NCBI GenBank assembly: GCA_025403435.1 | Contig: JAJQZP010000058.1 | Location: forward strand, 185,773 to 249,772 | Direction: 5' to 3' | DNA: 64,000 bases | DNA from: Artocarpus heterophyllus | Lineage: Eukaryota > Streptophyta > Magnoliopsida > Rosales > Moraceae | In this document: one piece after another, positions 26,901 to 39,831 of the stretch | Layout: each line of letters starts with the position of its first letter | How positions within the stretch are numbered: position 1 is the first letter of the stretch | Program-made: the position numbers and the translations under genes | Notes under the pieces: model-generated | The model's database searches: none | Told to the model about the DNA's origin: nothing | What the model saw: the letters and a program-made list of their open reading frames with translations, nothing else

Positions 26901-28506
26901 CATGATGTGAAATGCTATGATGATGATGATATGATTAATGTGTGGTGTATGCAATATTTAAATTATATTGTTTAATCACCTTCAAGTCAAGTATGATTAT
27001 GATTTATGATTCATGAATTATGAAATTGTGATGTCATTTAGTGATAAATCATACTGAATACACACAATAAGACAAATGAAAATTATAAGACAAGTTAAGG
27101 GTGTTGTACCAACCTTCCAACCCACGGGGAGGCTCCATGTTAAAATAATGAATGATCTTGGTGTCGTTGAGACCTCGCGAACCCTAACTTCCCAAGACTT
27201 GGGCGCAATTGGTACGATCACTCGGGCCCAAAGTAAGAAGATAAGTTACAGCTTAAATAATTAAGCATAAAACAAATTGATAAGCAAACATAAAATGCTC
27301 ATGCATACTTTTATTAAAATGATTTTTAATTAAGTTTTACGAGACTAATTTCCTACTTGCTGAGCGAAAGCTCATTTAAGTATGCTCATGCTGTAGGTAA
27401 GAAAACCTGTCAGTGACACTTGATGGGCAGTGGTGAGCGACAGACGAATGGTGAAGATGAGAATGGATACCACTCATGCAATGTAATATTTTCGCATTAT
27501 TATTTTACGAATTTATGCATATTTTGTTTTACGAAATTTCATATGTTTACACCTTACGAAAATTATGTGCATATGAATAAGTAAATAATGTACATAATTA
27601 TGTTATTAAAACCGAGCTTGTGATTACACAACCTTGGTCCAGAGGATTTTAAAGTTAAAAAAAATGTTGCAATAAACAATGGAATAAATACACGAAATTT
27701 GTAAGAAAGAAAATTATAAGCTTATTTGGAATTGCAAAGGATTATTGGAGTTTTACATTAAGTTAAGAAATGAATTTTATGAATATGTTTTTATGAATTT
27801 ATTATGAAAGTTTAAAAGAAAAGCTTTAAGAATTTAGTATCTTAAACTTAAAAGCTAAGTTATAAGAAATTATGTTTTGTTTAGTTTAAGAAGTTTTACT
27901 TTAAGAAAATAATATGATATTTTTAAGATGTTAAAATTATAAGTAAAATATATAAATAATTGCTAAGAAAGTTTTAAAGAGCATTAAAATGGGATTTAAT
28001 TTTAAAATTGTTTTGAAAACAGTTTTATATAAATTGAGAAATGTTTTTAAAGTAATAGTTGCTAAATAATTAGTCTCAAGTTTAAAAAGAAAAGTTCAAG
28101 AAAACGACTATAGTTATGTTTCAAGAAATTAATGTTATGAGTTATGAAAAGGATCATGTTTTTGGAAAATTATAATCATGTTAAAATGTAATGATTATTA
28201 TTACGTTATTATCACGTTTGAGAAATTTATATTATTATGTTAGGTTTACAAAATTAAGTTTTAAGAAATGATTATTATATCTTTTAAGGTTATATGTTGA
28301 GAATTCTTTATCATCAAGAATCCATTTGTTACTAATATTTGGGAAAAAAAATTATTATTTCCTCTAGGGTTTTATGTTAAGGATTCCATGACAAGAATCC
28401 ATTTAAAAAAAAAATTATTCCGTTATTTCTCTACTTGATTCGTAAGTATGTTTAAGTTCATGATCACTTTAAGTTAAGTGACAGCCATGTAAGGAAGGTC
28501 GTCACA
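23918..28506 (+). mobile_element. Solo LTR, family A copy 3 (4.6 kb)
   Basis: It starts TGTAATGACC and ends GGTCGTCACA, with the duplication GAATG at 23913-23917 and 28507-28511. It is collinear with 1855-6461 throughout, including the GC-richer 25380-26760 stretch and a TAGGTAAGT donor-like site at about 26760. It disrupts the copia gag. The ORFs inside (for example 25258-25587) overlap on both strands in this GC-richer part and are not credible. Confidence 0.85.
25837..25880. repeat. 22-bp direct duplication
   Basis: The phrase GATGAAGGTGTTTCTAGCTA occurs twice in succession within solo LTR copy 3, a small replication-slippage product. Confidence 0.75.
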
Positions 28507-29264
28507 GAATGACAAAGCTGCTTTGAAGAAATGGAGGATCAAAGCTAGCAAGGCGATGTTTGCAATCAAGACCACAGTTGAGGAGGAGCTACTGGAGCAT
28601 ATACGGAAGGCAGAGACGCTGAAAGTAGCCTGGGATATTTATAAAGCACTTTTTTGCACAGAGGAACGACACAAGACTTCAACTCTTGGAGAACGAGTTG
28701 TTATCGGTTTCACAACCAGAAATAATGATCAATGAGCACTTCCACAAGGTAAAGTCCCTTTGCCGTGAAATCTTTGAATAAGATTCGACAGCTAGTATTT
28801 CAGAGTCTAGGATAAGGAGAATAATTATCCATTAACTGAGATCAAAGTTTAGAATTTTTGTTGCTACAATATAAGGTTGGACTGCTCAACCATCTCTAGT
28901 AGATTTTGAAAATCTACTAGCAAATCAAGAAGGAATGGCCAAACAAATAAGTAAAGGCTCAACAAAGGGTGAGGAAGAAATGTTATTCAGCAACAAGAAT
29001 AAAGACCGATCTAGGCCAAATGCTCCGAAAGGATCAAAAAGAAATGATGACAAGTCAAGTGATCATCATAGAGGGCCTTAATCGAGGGGAGCTCAGAAGA
29101 ATAATGGCAAAGGTAATTAGTCCAAGCAAAACAACAGGAATAACTTTTGATGCTACAATTGTGGGAAGGTGGGCCACATTGCTAAGAATTGTTGGTCCAA
29201 GAAAAAGTTAGCCGAGAGCAATACAAAGACTTCCAACATAGAGAAAAATAGTCAAGACGAATGG

Positions 29265-29570
29265 GATGTTTAGCATTAAAATTAGCAATCGTTTTATTTT
29301 CATGCATTCTCAAATTCTCAAACCTAGTAGCTAGTATCTAGAGTTTTGATAGTTTGACTCCAGAGTTTCCTTCATGAACAGTCTTTAAGATAGTCCATGT
29401 CTCCTTTGTAAATTCAAAGGTTGAAATTAGCTTGAATTTAAGTAGCATTAACTACATTGAAAATAGCATTTAATGCTTTGAAATGATATTGGCCAAAATG
29501 TTTCCTCAACCGACCACCTCTCTTTAGGCTTCAAAGTTTTATTGCCATCATTGTCTGTATGTGTAAGGTT
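29265..29570 (-). pseudogene. Antisense copia gag fragment (5' part of a split copy)
   Basis: This aligns with 18745-19030. The minus strand encodes a degenerate Gag segment including LATRFENLRMH-like and TVHEGNSGVKLSKL-like sequence. It is cut at 29570-29575 by the copia insertion and continues at 49989. Confidence 0.7.
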
Positions 29571-29575
29571 AGTCT

Positions 29576-31376
29576 TGTTGCAAACAAAGTGCCTCAACCA
29601 ACTGGTCTTCTTTGCTATTCTCTATCCACAACCGGAGTGAGTGTGGGCTCACACGTACAGCTCTTCCACCAGTGACTCTCCTTCCAACCAATAGAGAGAA
29701 CCCAAAGCTAGTGTTCGTGATTTGTGAACAAAAGCTCTCAGGGAGTTTTTAGATGCTCACTAGAAGAGTATCAATCTTAATCTCTCAAATTGATCTGAGT
29801 AAATCATAAGACTCACTCCCTTTTTATAGCTATTGGTCCTGGGGTCAGTCCATATCAGATTAGGTCTCAAAAACTCGAAATAGAATCAAGTTCGGATCAA
29901 TATCTAATAAGATCCGCGTGAAAACGCGTAATCTTATCTCCCGCTGATCGGCAGGCCGAACATTCTGATTGGCAGGCCAAACAGGCCAGTTCGGCAGGTC
30001 GACCACGTCATTAGGCAGGCTGAACTCCCGAGAAAAAATCTCCACGAATCTTTTATTTTCCACCCGAGATTCTAAAGGATAAAGTCTTAGTTTTGATTCA
30101 AATAACCCAATAGAGAAGTTATCTTATCAAAACAAACTTTATCAAGATAATCTCTAAGAAAATAAATCAATTCACAATAATTCTACAAGTTTATCTTGTT
30201 CTAATTTGTCCAAAATTAAAACAACCGATAAACAGACAAGAATTATATGATCGCAATAATTCAACAAGTTTATCTTGAACTAATTTCTTACAAAATTAAT
30301 TCAACCGATAAACAAACATGAATTATTTAATTCTTACAAATTTTAAACCAATCTGATAAATCCGACATAAGTCACCAATTATTGAAAAAGCACACCGTGT
30401 CGTTATAGGATTTTGTGAGCTAGCAAAGGGGACCAAAATGGACCTATAAAGTTCAAGCTCATGATAATTATGAAACCCAATATCCCAGATATATATTTCA
30501 CAATTATCAACTCCAATGCTACTCTACTAAAAGCTTGGAGCTACACTCTCGAACTTTATAGAATTACAAAGCTCGTGTAGCTAAGTCTCCATGACATATC
30601 ATAGTATATCGCATCTCCATATGATCATCCATAATCGGCTTAAGGACAAGTTCTGTCTTACCTTCCCGATTATTTTTATCTTACGTTACATTGTCTCACC
30701 ATTAGAAAACTTACCATCCAAAGATAGTATACCATTCGGTTACACCTATGTATCCAAATGGTTGAGCGCTCTAGTTTTTCAATTACAGGACAACACATAT
30801 AAGAGGATATCATTACTCCTAAAGAGGAGCTATGGATTCCATATCTATGAATAAAAAGTCTACGCTATCAAGAGTCTTGCCTCTAACGTACCGGTATGCA
30901 TACCACTATTGAGATGTGGGTGTCACCCTTTGGCACATCAAAAGACACAAGTCGAGACAACGGGCCCACTGTTCATCTCAGGATTAAGATACAATACAAA
31001 TGACTGTCTAAAGTGAATCGATTTGCCGAGATAGAATTATTAATCCAAATCAATTCACTTTATGTCCCGATCCAACACGTCGTCACCTATGACAACACGC
31101 CAATGTTTTTATTCATGGAGTCCAACTCCGATGGTCAAGACAAACCGTCTCAAAAAAGGGATATAGACAACATAACAATCTTTACATGAATAAAGCGTAT
31201 TCCCTCGATTGCGGTGCATATGTTTTAGACCATCACCTTAAGAATCGTGTCTTCCGCATAATCAGTCCATCATATGCCCAATGCTTAGGGTTTAGACTGA
31301 CAGTCTTAGACTACTGTTTGCTTATCATACATTCAACAAATATGAACGTAAAGAGGACAAGATTTGGTATATATAA
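29576..31376 (-). mobile_element. Extra copia LTR copy (truncated)
   Basis: This is collinear with the 3' LTR at 31377-33365 but lacks about 130 bp just inside its TGTTG edge (sequence jumps from AACAAAG to TGCCTCAACC) and about 100 bp at its other end, where TATATAATG runs straight into TTGGAAACAAAG. A minus-strand TATAAAAA is at 29821-29828. Its outer edge carries the target duplication, so it was part of the inserted or later recombined unit. Confidence 0.8.
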
Positions 31377-33365
31377 TGTTGGAAACAAAGATGCGCAGCA
31401 GAATTTTAAAATTTTTCATCAGAGTAATTTCCAAAACACAAGTTTGACATGTTATATGTATAAATTAGACAGATCTTACTAACCTCAATGTGCCGAAGAA
31501 CCTCCGCGACCTGTGTAGAGAAGTAACGTTCCAGAAGAGCCTCAACCAACTGGTCTTCTTTGCTATTCTCTATCCACAACCGGAGTGAGTGTGGGCTCAC
31601 ACGTACAGCTCTTCCACTGGTGACTCTCCTTCCAACCAATAGAGAGAACCCAAAGCTAGTGTTCGTGATTTGTGAACAAAAGCTCTTAGGGAGTTTTCAG
31701 ATGCTCACTAGAAGAGTATCACTCTTAATCTTTCAAATTGATTTGAGTAAATCATTAGACTCACTCCCTTTTTATACCTATTGGTCCCAGGGTCAGTCCA
31801 TATCAGATTAGGTCTCAAAAAATCGAAACAGAATCAAGATCGGATCAATATCTGATAAGATCCGCTTGAAAACGCGTAATCTTAACTGTCGTCGGTCGGC
31901 AGGCCGAACTTTCTGATAGGCAGGCCGAACTGCCGAGAAAAAATCTCCGCGAATCTTTTATTTTCCACCCGAGATTCTAAATGATAAAGTCTCAGTTTTG
32001 ATTCAAATACCCCAATAGAAAAGATATCTGATCAAAACAAACTTTATCAAGATAATCTCTAAGAAAATAAATCAATTCACAATAATTCTACAAGTTTATC
32101 TTGTTCTAATTGTCCAAAATTAAAACAACCGATAAACAGACAAGAATTATCCGAACGCAATAATTCAACAAGTTCATCTTGAACTAATTTCTTACATAAT
32201 TAATTCAACCGATAAACAGACATGAATTATTTGATTCTTATAAATTTTAAACCAATCTGATAAATTCGACATAAGTCACCAATTATTGGAAAAGCACGCC
32301 GTGTCGTTACAGGATTTTGTGAGCTAGCAAAGGGGACCAAAATGGACCTATAAAGTTCAAGCTCATGATAATTATGAAACCTAATATCCCAGATATACAT
32401 TTCACAATTATCAACTCCAACGCTACTCCACTAAAAGCTTGGAGCTGCACTCTCGAACTTTATAGAATTACGAAGCTTGTGTAGCTAAGTCTCCATGACA
32501 TATCATAGTGTATCGCATCCCCATATGATAATCCATAATCGACTTAAGGACAAGTTCTGTCTTACCTTCCCGATTATTTTTATCTTACGTTCCATTGTCT
32601 CACCATTAGAAAACCTACCATCCAAAGATAGTATACCATTCGGTTACACCTATGTATCCAAATGGTTGAGCGCTCCAGTTTTCCAATTACAGGATAACGC
32701 ATATAAGAGGATATCATTACTCCTAAAGAGGAGCTATGGATTCCATATCTATGAATAACAAGTCTACGCTATCAAGAGTCATGCCTCCAACGTACCGGCA
32801 TGCATGCCACTATAGAGATGTGGGAGTCACCCATTGGTACATCAAAAGACACAGTCGAGACAACGGGCCCATTATTCATCTCAGGATTAAGATACAATAC
32901 AAATGACTGTCTAAAGTGAATCGATTTTCCAAGACAGAATTATTAATCCAAATCAATTCACTTTATGTCCCGATCCAACACATCGTCACCTATGACAACG
33001 TGTCAATGCTTCTATTCATGGAGTCCAACTCCGATGGTCAAGACAAACCATCTCCCAAAAGGGATATAGACAACATAACAATCTTTACATGAATAAAGCT
33101 CCCAACTTTATTCCCTCGATTGCGGATCATATGTTTTAGACCATCACCCTAAGAATTGTGTCTTCCGCATAATCATCCCATCATATGCCCAATTCTTAAG
33201 GTTTAGACTGACAGTCTCAGACTACTGTTTGCTTATCATACATTCAACAAATATGAACGTAAAGAGGACAATATTTGGTATATATAAATGAATAAATTCT
33301 TTATTGATAAAAATCTCTCCAAAAACGTATTACATTTTTACTCATTAGGGCATACATGTCTAACA
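31377..33365 (-). mobile_element. Copia 3' LTR
   Basis: It reads TGTTGGAAACAAAG on the plus strand at the left and CATGTCTAACA at the right, 1989 bp. It adjoins the polypurine tract on the internal side. The minus-strand TATAAAAA lies near 31769-31776. GGCAGGCCGAAC-type repeats lie upstream of that TATA. The plus-strand ORF of about 87 codons in each LTR copy (30591, 32495, 49141) is antisense and has no recognisable product. Confidence 0.85.
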
Positions 33366-33379
33366 ATCTCCCACTTGCA
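33366..33379 (-). other. Copia polypurine tract
   Basis: On the minus strand, GCAAGTGGGAGAT lies immediately before the LTR start TGTTAGACATG. It is the primer for plus-strand DNA synthesis and it fixes the element's orientation. Confidence 0.8.
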
Positions 33380-36300
33380 CTAAGTGAGTAAATATAGCAA
33401 ATTTCGCATCCCCATAGCTTCCACATGCCTTTCGAAGGCTCTCCCAGTAAGTGTCTTTGTAAATGGATCAGCTAAATTGTCCTCTGACGCGATCTTGCAC
33501 ACCGTGACATGCTCGCTCTCAACGAAGTCCTTTATCACATGATACTTCCGATCAATATGTTTACTCTTCTTGTGAAATCTTGGTTCCTTAGCATTAGCTA
33601 CCGCCGCACCGTTATCACAATACAGTGATACCGCTTTATACATACTAGGAACTACCTCAAGATCTCCAAGGAACTTGCGGAGCCACACTACTTCTTTTGA
33701 AGCATCACTAGCCGCCACATACTCGGCCTCCATCGTTGAATCCGAAGTGCAATCTTGCTTTGCACTTCTCCAACTAATGGCACCGCCACCCAGAGTAAAC
33801 ACAAACCCCGAAGTCGATTTCCTAGAATCCAGACAGGATTGAAAATCCAAATCAGCGTATCCTAGAGGAGTTAAATCCTCACCCGAATACACAAGCATAT
33901 ACCCTCGAGTCCTTCTCAGGTACTTGAAAATATGCTTTACCGCAACCCAATGGTTCGGTCCTGGATCCACCTGAAATCGACTCACAATCCTGACCGCATA
34001 GCTAATATCTGGTCGAGTGCAAAGCATGGCATACATGAGACTACCCACTGCCGAAGCATAAGGTACCTTCTTCATGTATTCTCTTTCTTCATAAGACTTT
34101 GGAGAGTCTTTCTTAGAAAGAGTAATTCCAGACCTAGATGGTTGTCCACCTTTCTTGGAATCCTGCATTGCAAACCTCCTAAGAATTTTATCTATGTAGC
34201 CGGCCTGTGACAAAGCTATCATTTTGTTCTTCCTATCCCAAAAGATCTAGATACCGAGAACAAAATTAGCCTCACCTAAGTCCTTCATGTCAAACTGCTT
34301 GGTCAACCATAATTTGATTGATGACAATGCCCCAACGTCATTGCCAATTAGCAGAATGTCATCTACATAGAGTAGTGGAAAAACCACCTTCTCATTCTTA
34401 ATGTGTTTGTAAACACATGGTTCATCCACGTTTTGTGAGAACCCATAAGTCTTGATGACTTGATCAAATCTTATGTTCCAAGAACGAGAAGCCTACTTAA
34501 GTCCATAAATAGACTTTACCAGCTTACAAACCTTACCCTCTTGACTCGCGACCTTGAACCCGTCTGGTTGTTCCATATAGATGGACTCATCAAGATAGCC
34601 ATTAAGAAAAGCCTTCTTGACATCCATATGCCAAATCTCGTAGTCGAGAGTGGCAGCTATGGACAAGAGAATCCGAATGGACTTAAGCATGGCTACGAGC
34701 GAAAAGGTTTCCTCATAATCGATTCCTTCCTTTTGCGTATAACCCTTAGCTACCAGTCTAGCCTTAAAGATTTCGACCTTTCCATCCACTTCTCTTTTCC
34801 TCTTGTAGATCCACTTACACCCTATGGGTTTTACCCCTTCGGAAAGATCCACAAGCTTCCAAACCCGATTAGTATCCATAGACTTCATCTCAATGTTCAT
34901 GGCCTCTGTCCAGAGTCTTGAATCAACATCCTCCATAGCTTTTGCGTAAGTATAAGGATCCCTGTCATGTTCATTCGGTTCAGCCAAGAATACCTCCCCA
35001 TTGAACTTATACCTCTCAGGTTGATGCCCGATCCTCCCACTACGCCGAAGCCCCTGAGGTTGTTGTTCAGGTTTGTTTGGTTTTTCTACACCGATCAGAA
35101 TAGTTTCGTTCGGAACCTCCGGACTGAACGGATCTCCCTTTAACTCCTCAAGGACCACTTTGCTTCGAGGTTTAAAGTCGTCCATAGAACTCCCCTCAAG
35201 GAAAGTTGCATTAGTTGAAACCCCGACTTTATTTTCCTTTGGGTTATAAAAATAAACCCCTTTAGTCCCTTTTGGATATCCTACAAACACGCAAACTTCT
35301 AAACGTGCTTCCAACTTATTCGGATCCTTAAACAGGACATGAGCCGGACATCCCCATATGTGAATATGGTTTAAGGATGTCTTTCGTCTTGTCCACAACT
35401 CATGAGGAGTTTTAGGGACCGATTTTGAAGGCACATTGTTCAAAAGATAACATGCGGTTTGTAGTGCATATCCCCAAAAGGATAAAGGCAATGATGAATA
35501 ACTCATCATGGACCTAATCATGTCCAACAAAGTCCTATTCCTTCTCTCCGCTACGCCATTCTGCTACGGAGTGCCCGGTGCAGTCAAATGGGATAAAATC
35601 TCATTCTCTAACAAGTGTCCCAAGAACTCATCAGAAAGGTATTCCCCACCTCGATCAGATCAAAGTGCCTTTATGGGTCTACCCAATTGCTTTTCCACTT
35701 CAGCCCGAAACTCCCTAAACTTATCATAAGTTTTGCTTTTGTGGTGCATTAGGTACACATACCCATATCTTGAGTAATCGTCAATAAAAGTGACGAAGTA
35801 CTCATACCCTCCTCGTGCCCGGATGTTCATCGGCCTGCAAACATCACTATGCACAAGTTCTAGAACCCCTTCGGCCCTATTGCCCTTAGACCCGTATGGC
35901 CTTTTGGTCATTTTACCCTCCAAACAAGACTCACATTGAGGTATAGATTCTACCTTTAACTGACTTAAAGGTCCATCCCTTACCAACCTTTGAATCCTAT
36001 TCAAGTTAATATGGCCAAGGCGCAAGTGCCAAAGATAAGTCTTATTAGAGTGAGAAGTTTTAAGTCTTTTTGAGTCATTATCATTTATCTCAGCATTAAG
36101 CAATAAGTCCATCTTAGGTTTGATAAAATATGAATTATTTTGCATCCATCCAGAACAGATAAAAGATTTATTTTTACGAATCACCACTTTTTCATTAAAA
36201 GATACCACGTAGGAGTCTTTAAATAAAGAAGATACAGAAATTAAATTCTTTTTAAATTTAGGAACATAAAAACAATCTCGCAAAATTAAATTCCTATAAT

Positions 36301-37333
36301 TATCAAAGTAAAGATGGACATCTCCCACTGCTTCCGCTGAGACCAAGGATCCATCGTCCATCCGAAGCGTTAAGTCTTCACGTAGTAGATTTTTCGTTTC
36401 TTTGAATCCCTGCAGAGAAACACAAACATGATTAGTTGCACCGAAATCTATGACCCAGATGTCACTAGATTCCTCAACCAAACAAGTTTCTAAATATAGA
36501 AGATCACAACTACCTCCCCTGGAAAGGAAGTCCTTGCAATGCTTCTTTATATGCCCGACCTTACCACAGAAGAAGCACTTAAGCTTCTTTGGGTTCTTTT
36601 TCTTCTTCTTCTTGCTCTTGGTAGCAGTAGGAATAGAAGACTTCCCACTCTTGGCCCGTTGCTTCTTTCCATTCCCAGAGTTAGGATTGGAACCAGAAGC
36701 AGCTACCATGTTGGCCTCACTACCAGCAGGAGACTCTCTAATCAGCAGTTCAAACTCTTGTAACTGTTTCATCAGTTCTATCAAGGTCATATCTCGTCTA
36801 TTGCTTGAATTAAAAGTAGCTCTAAATGGAATAAATTCCTTAGACAGAGTCTCAAAGACCATAGTCATTTGAGTTTTAGCATCGATGTCGGCTCCATTGG
36901 TTTTAGCCTCAGCGAGGTAACCCATGACCAACATCATGTGCTCCTTTATAAATGTCCCCGGTCTCTGTCTACAGTTTAAGAGTTTTTGAAGCACCCCTTG
37001 CCATTTTGTTATGGCCTGGCCTCCAAGCATGTCCTCAAGATTATCCAAGATCTGCTTCGTAATCTTATAATCCTGATGTTGAGCCTGCAGCACGTTGTTC
37101 ATGCTAGCCATAACATAGCAGCGGGCCTGATCATTAGCATCTTTCCAGAGGTCGTACGCTTGGAATTGCTCATTACTTGAGTCTCCCGTAGGCTCGGGAG
37201 GACAAGGGTTTGTCAGTACATGTTTCAGTTTCTTAAAGGATAGGATGATGTCCAGGTTTCGTTTCCAATCGTTATAATTCTCACCGATTAATTGGTTTTT
37301 GTCAAGTATCAATGATAAAGCATTTTTAGACAT
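33380..37333 (-). pseudogene. Ty1/copia Gag-Pol, one frame with four stops
   Basis: The polyprotein of about 1318 codons starts at the ATG at 37331-37333 (MSKNALSLIL). In order it has the Gag domain, a CCHC knuckle (CFFCGKVGHIKKHC, 36536-36577), the protease site at 36437-36448, an integrase with zinc-binding HLRLGH and CESC, catalytic LVHSD and DRGGEY, RT with YVDD (34358-34369), and RNase H (SDSTMEAEY, SLYCDN). There is no frameshift. The stops are TGA at 35660-35662 (Arg in KALRSDRGGEY), and TAG at 35564-35566, 34493-34495 and 34247-34249 (Gln in family members). The protease site reads DFGA where the family has DSGA or DTGA. All these fit single C-to-T changes. The element is dead in its own coding capacity. 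Confidence 0.9.
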
Positions 37334-38959
37334 TTTCAGTCTACAATAAAGAATCATATACCAAACATAAGCAAACATATATAATAATTTAGTAAGATAA
37401 CACAATCATGTAAAATCATACAAATGTGTTTATGTGTCAAAACCTTGAAAATATCACAACCTTACAACGATAATTCCCAACTCAGAATTTAACAAGCTCC
37501 TAAGGGAGACATGCCAAATTCAATCAGGAACACGGATCCCCTCCTGATTAATATATGCCATCCAGGACCCGTATGATCCAGCATATACTAATAATCGTTT
37601 CTTTGGCCATTAATTTTATTAACAGAGCTCCTAGGGGAGGTTAAAAATAAAATTAACGTGAGTGTATAACCACCGTTTCAATATTTTATCCATGATTTAT
37701 AATCACCACCTAGGGGTGTGCAACCATAAATCATACTAAAATACCTTATCCTTTCAGAGATCCAATCTGGTACATGATAGAAATCCCTTCCTAGGGGTCG
37801 TGACCACCATGTTCTTCCTATGGACCAACGATGGAGGCCTTAGGTCCTCTCTTCGAAAACCTTCTCCCACTCAATCTTTTGAAGTCAAGGTTTTATTTTA
37901 AAATTATGCATGAACAATTTTAATATGAGCGGCACTCCCTATCCTATATGACATGTTATCAATATACATGGTAAATCATATTATAATGCAGACAAGCAAA
38001 GCAATCAAGCAAAGCTACAAGCAAAATAATAATAACCGTAATATTATGGTTCCACCCTAGAGAATAGAAAACTAAGATTACAAGAGAATAATCGAGACAT
38101 TTATCGATTCTTCATCCTTGAATCCTCAAGCTGTATCCTTCTTCATGTAATATCCATCTTCATGTCTTCAATCTCGTATGAATCGAATACTTCATATTTT
38201 CGATTATATCCAAATTTAATGTTTCTCAGAATCGTCCCAAAAATAAAACTAAAACTGCATCAAAAAAATTGCAAATTTTTTGGACACTTGGCAGCTCTCG
38301 GTCGGCAGGCCGATCTGGGTGATCAACTTGCCGATCATGAAGGTTCGGCCTACAGACAGAGCACCAAAATTTCTACCCCACTGTCGGCCTGCCGGACCAC
38401 ACGTCCGACCTGCCGATCTATGACCTTCGGCCTGCCGAACTGTGAGGTTTGGCATGCCGACCGAGTAGAAAACCTTCGTTTCAGAAAATACAATTTTAAT
38501 ACAATTCGTCAATTTTATTTTCAACAATTCAAAAACATAAAATTAGAGACTCAGAAAATACCTGGAGGCGCCATCATCAATCTTTAAGATCCGACTTCTC
38601 GTTCCGTCTTCTCTGAATAATTATTTAATTACAAAATTCTTACAAATTAAAAATTAAATAACAATTCTTAGACGGAGATGATAGTCCGCCATCTAACTAC
38701 ATGAAAAACCTAGATACACATTCTAACCTCTAAGGAACCATAACCGGTATTAATTAATTAATAAATAATTAAACAACGATTTAATTAACCATAATTAATT
38801 AATAAACATTCATCACATAATCCATGACAACATATATATTATATAGAAACTTAGAGTGTCATCTCTCTATAAAATTCAATTCAAGCATAGGAGAGATTAA
38901 GATCACAAAATTTATGCATATAACATGATCACAAACTTGCAAATTTATGTAAAAACCTC
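37334..38959 (-). other. Copia 5' leader
   Basis: This is noncoding DNA between the PBS and gag. It holds a cluster of GGCAGGCCGA / TCGGCCTGCC motifs at 38297-38465, like those in the LTR U3. The two ORFs over that cluster (38162-38587 plus, 38249-38527 minus) are products of its base composition. Confidence 0.65.
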
Positions 38960-38972
38960 GGCTCTGATACCA
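38960..38972 (-). other. Copia primer-binding site (tRNA-iMet)
   Basis: The minus strand reads TGGTATCAGAGCC, complementary to the 3' end of initiator tRNA-Met, two bases from the end of the 5' LTR (38975). Confidence 0.9.
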
Positions 38973-39831
38973 ATTGTTGGAAACAAAGTGCGCAGCAGAA
39001 TTTTAAAAATTTTTCATCAGAGTAATTTCTAAAACACAAGTTTGACATGTTATATGTATAAATTAAACAGATCTTACTAACCTCAGTATGCCGAAGAACC
39101 TCTGTAACTTGTGTAGAGAAGTAATGTTCCAGAAGAGCCTCAACCAACTGAACTTCTTTGCTATTCTCTATCCACAACTAGAGTGAGTGTGGGCTCACAC
39201 GTACATCTCTTCCACCGGTGACTCTCCTTCCAACCAATAGAGAGAACCCAAAGCTAGTGTTCGTGATTTGTGAATAAAAGCTCTCAGGGAGTTTTTAGAT
39301 GCTCACTAGAAGAGTATCACTCTTAATCTCTCAAATTGATCTGAGTAAATCATAAGACTCACTCCCTTTTTATAGCTATTGGTCCTGGGGTCAGTCCATA
39401 TCAGATTAGGTCTCAAAAACTCGAAACAGAATTAAGTTCGGATCAATATCTGATAAGATCCACGTGAAAACGCGTAATCTTATCTCCCGTTGATTAGCAG
39501 GCCGAACATTTTGATCGACAGGTCGAACAGGCCAGTTCAGCAGGCCGACCACGTCATTCGGCAGGCCAAACTCTCTAGAAAAAATCTCTATGAATCTTTT
39601 ATTTTTCACCCGAGATTCTAAAGGATAAAGTCTTAGTTTTGATTCAAATAACCCAATAGAGAAGTTATCTGATCAAAACAATCTTTATCAAGATAATCTT
39701 TAAGGAAATAAATCAATTCACAATAATTCTACAAGTTTATCTTGTTCTAATTTGTCTAAAATTAAAATAACCGATAAACAGACAAGAATTATCTGATCGC
39801 AATAATTCAACAAGTTTATCTTGAACTAATT

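Larger units (their letters stand above)
23784..29290 (+). pseudogene. Ty1/copia gag, decayed and split by a solo LTR
   Basis: The N-terminus is MGDLQSANG at 23784, continuing (with a frame change and stops) into a degenerate copy of the YxxWSxxxESYLQGQDLWE stretch. It then breaks at 23917, where a solo LTR is inserted, and resumes at 28512 with DKAALKKWRIKASKAMFAIK and EEELLEHIR. A perfect CCHC knuckle CYNCGKVGHIAKNC is encoded at 29151-29192, although the frame is not continuous to it. Homology to the plant retrotransposon Gag domain is clear. The element stops near 29270, where it abuts an antisense gag fragment; protease, integrase and RT are absent. Confidence 0.75.

Noticed and set aside
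29140..29215. Stand-alone CCHC zinc-finger gene
   Set aside because: The perfect knuckle is the end of the decayed copia gag that starts at 23784, not a separate host gene.
30591..30854. 87-aa plus-strand ORF repeated at 32495 and 49141
   Set aside because: It lies antisense inside each copia LTR copy. Its conservation reflects LTR copying, and no domain is visible.
34460..34921. 153-aa plus-strand ORF
   Set aside because: Antisense shadow of copia reverse transcriptase.
36450..36872. 140-aa plus-strand ORF
   Set aside because: Antisense shadow of the copia Gag lysine-rich and CCHC region.
38162..38587. 141-aa ORF and its antisense partner
   Set aside because: It covers the GGCAGGCCGA repeat cluster in the copia leader; low-complexity composition explains it.
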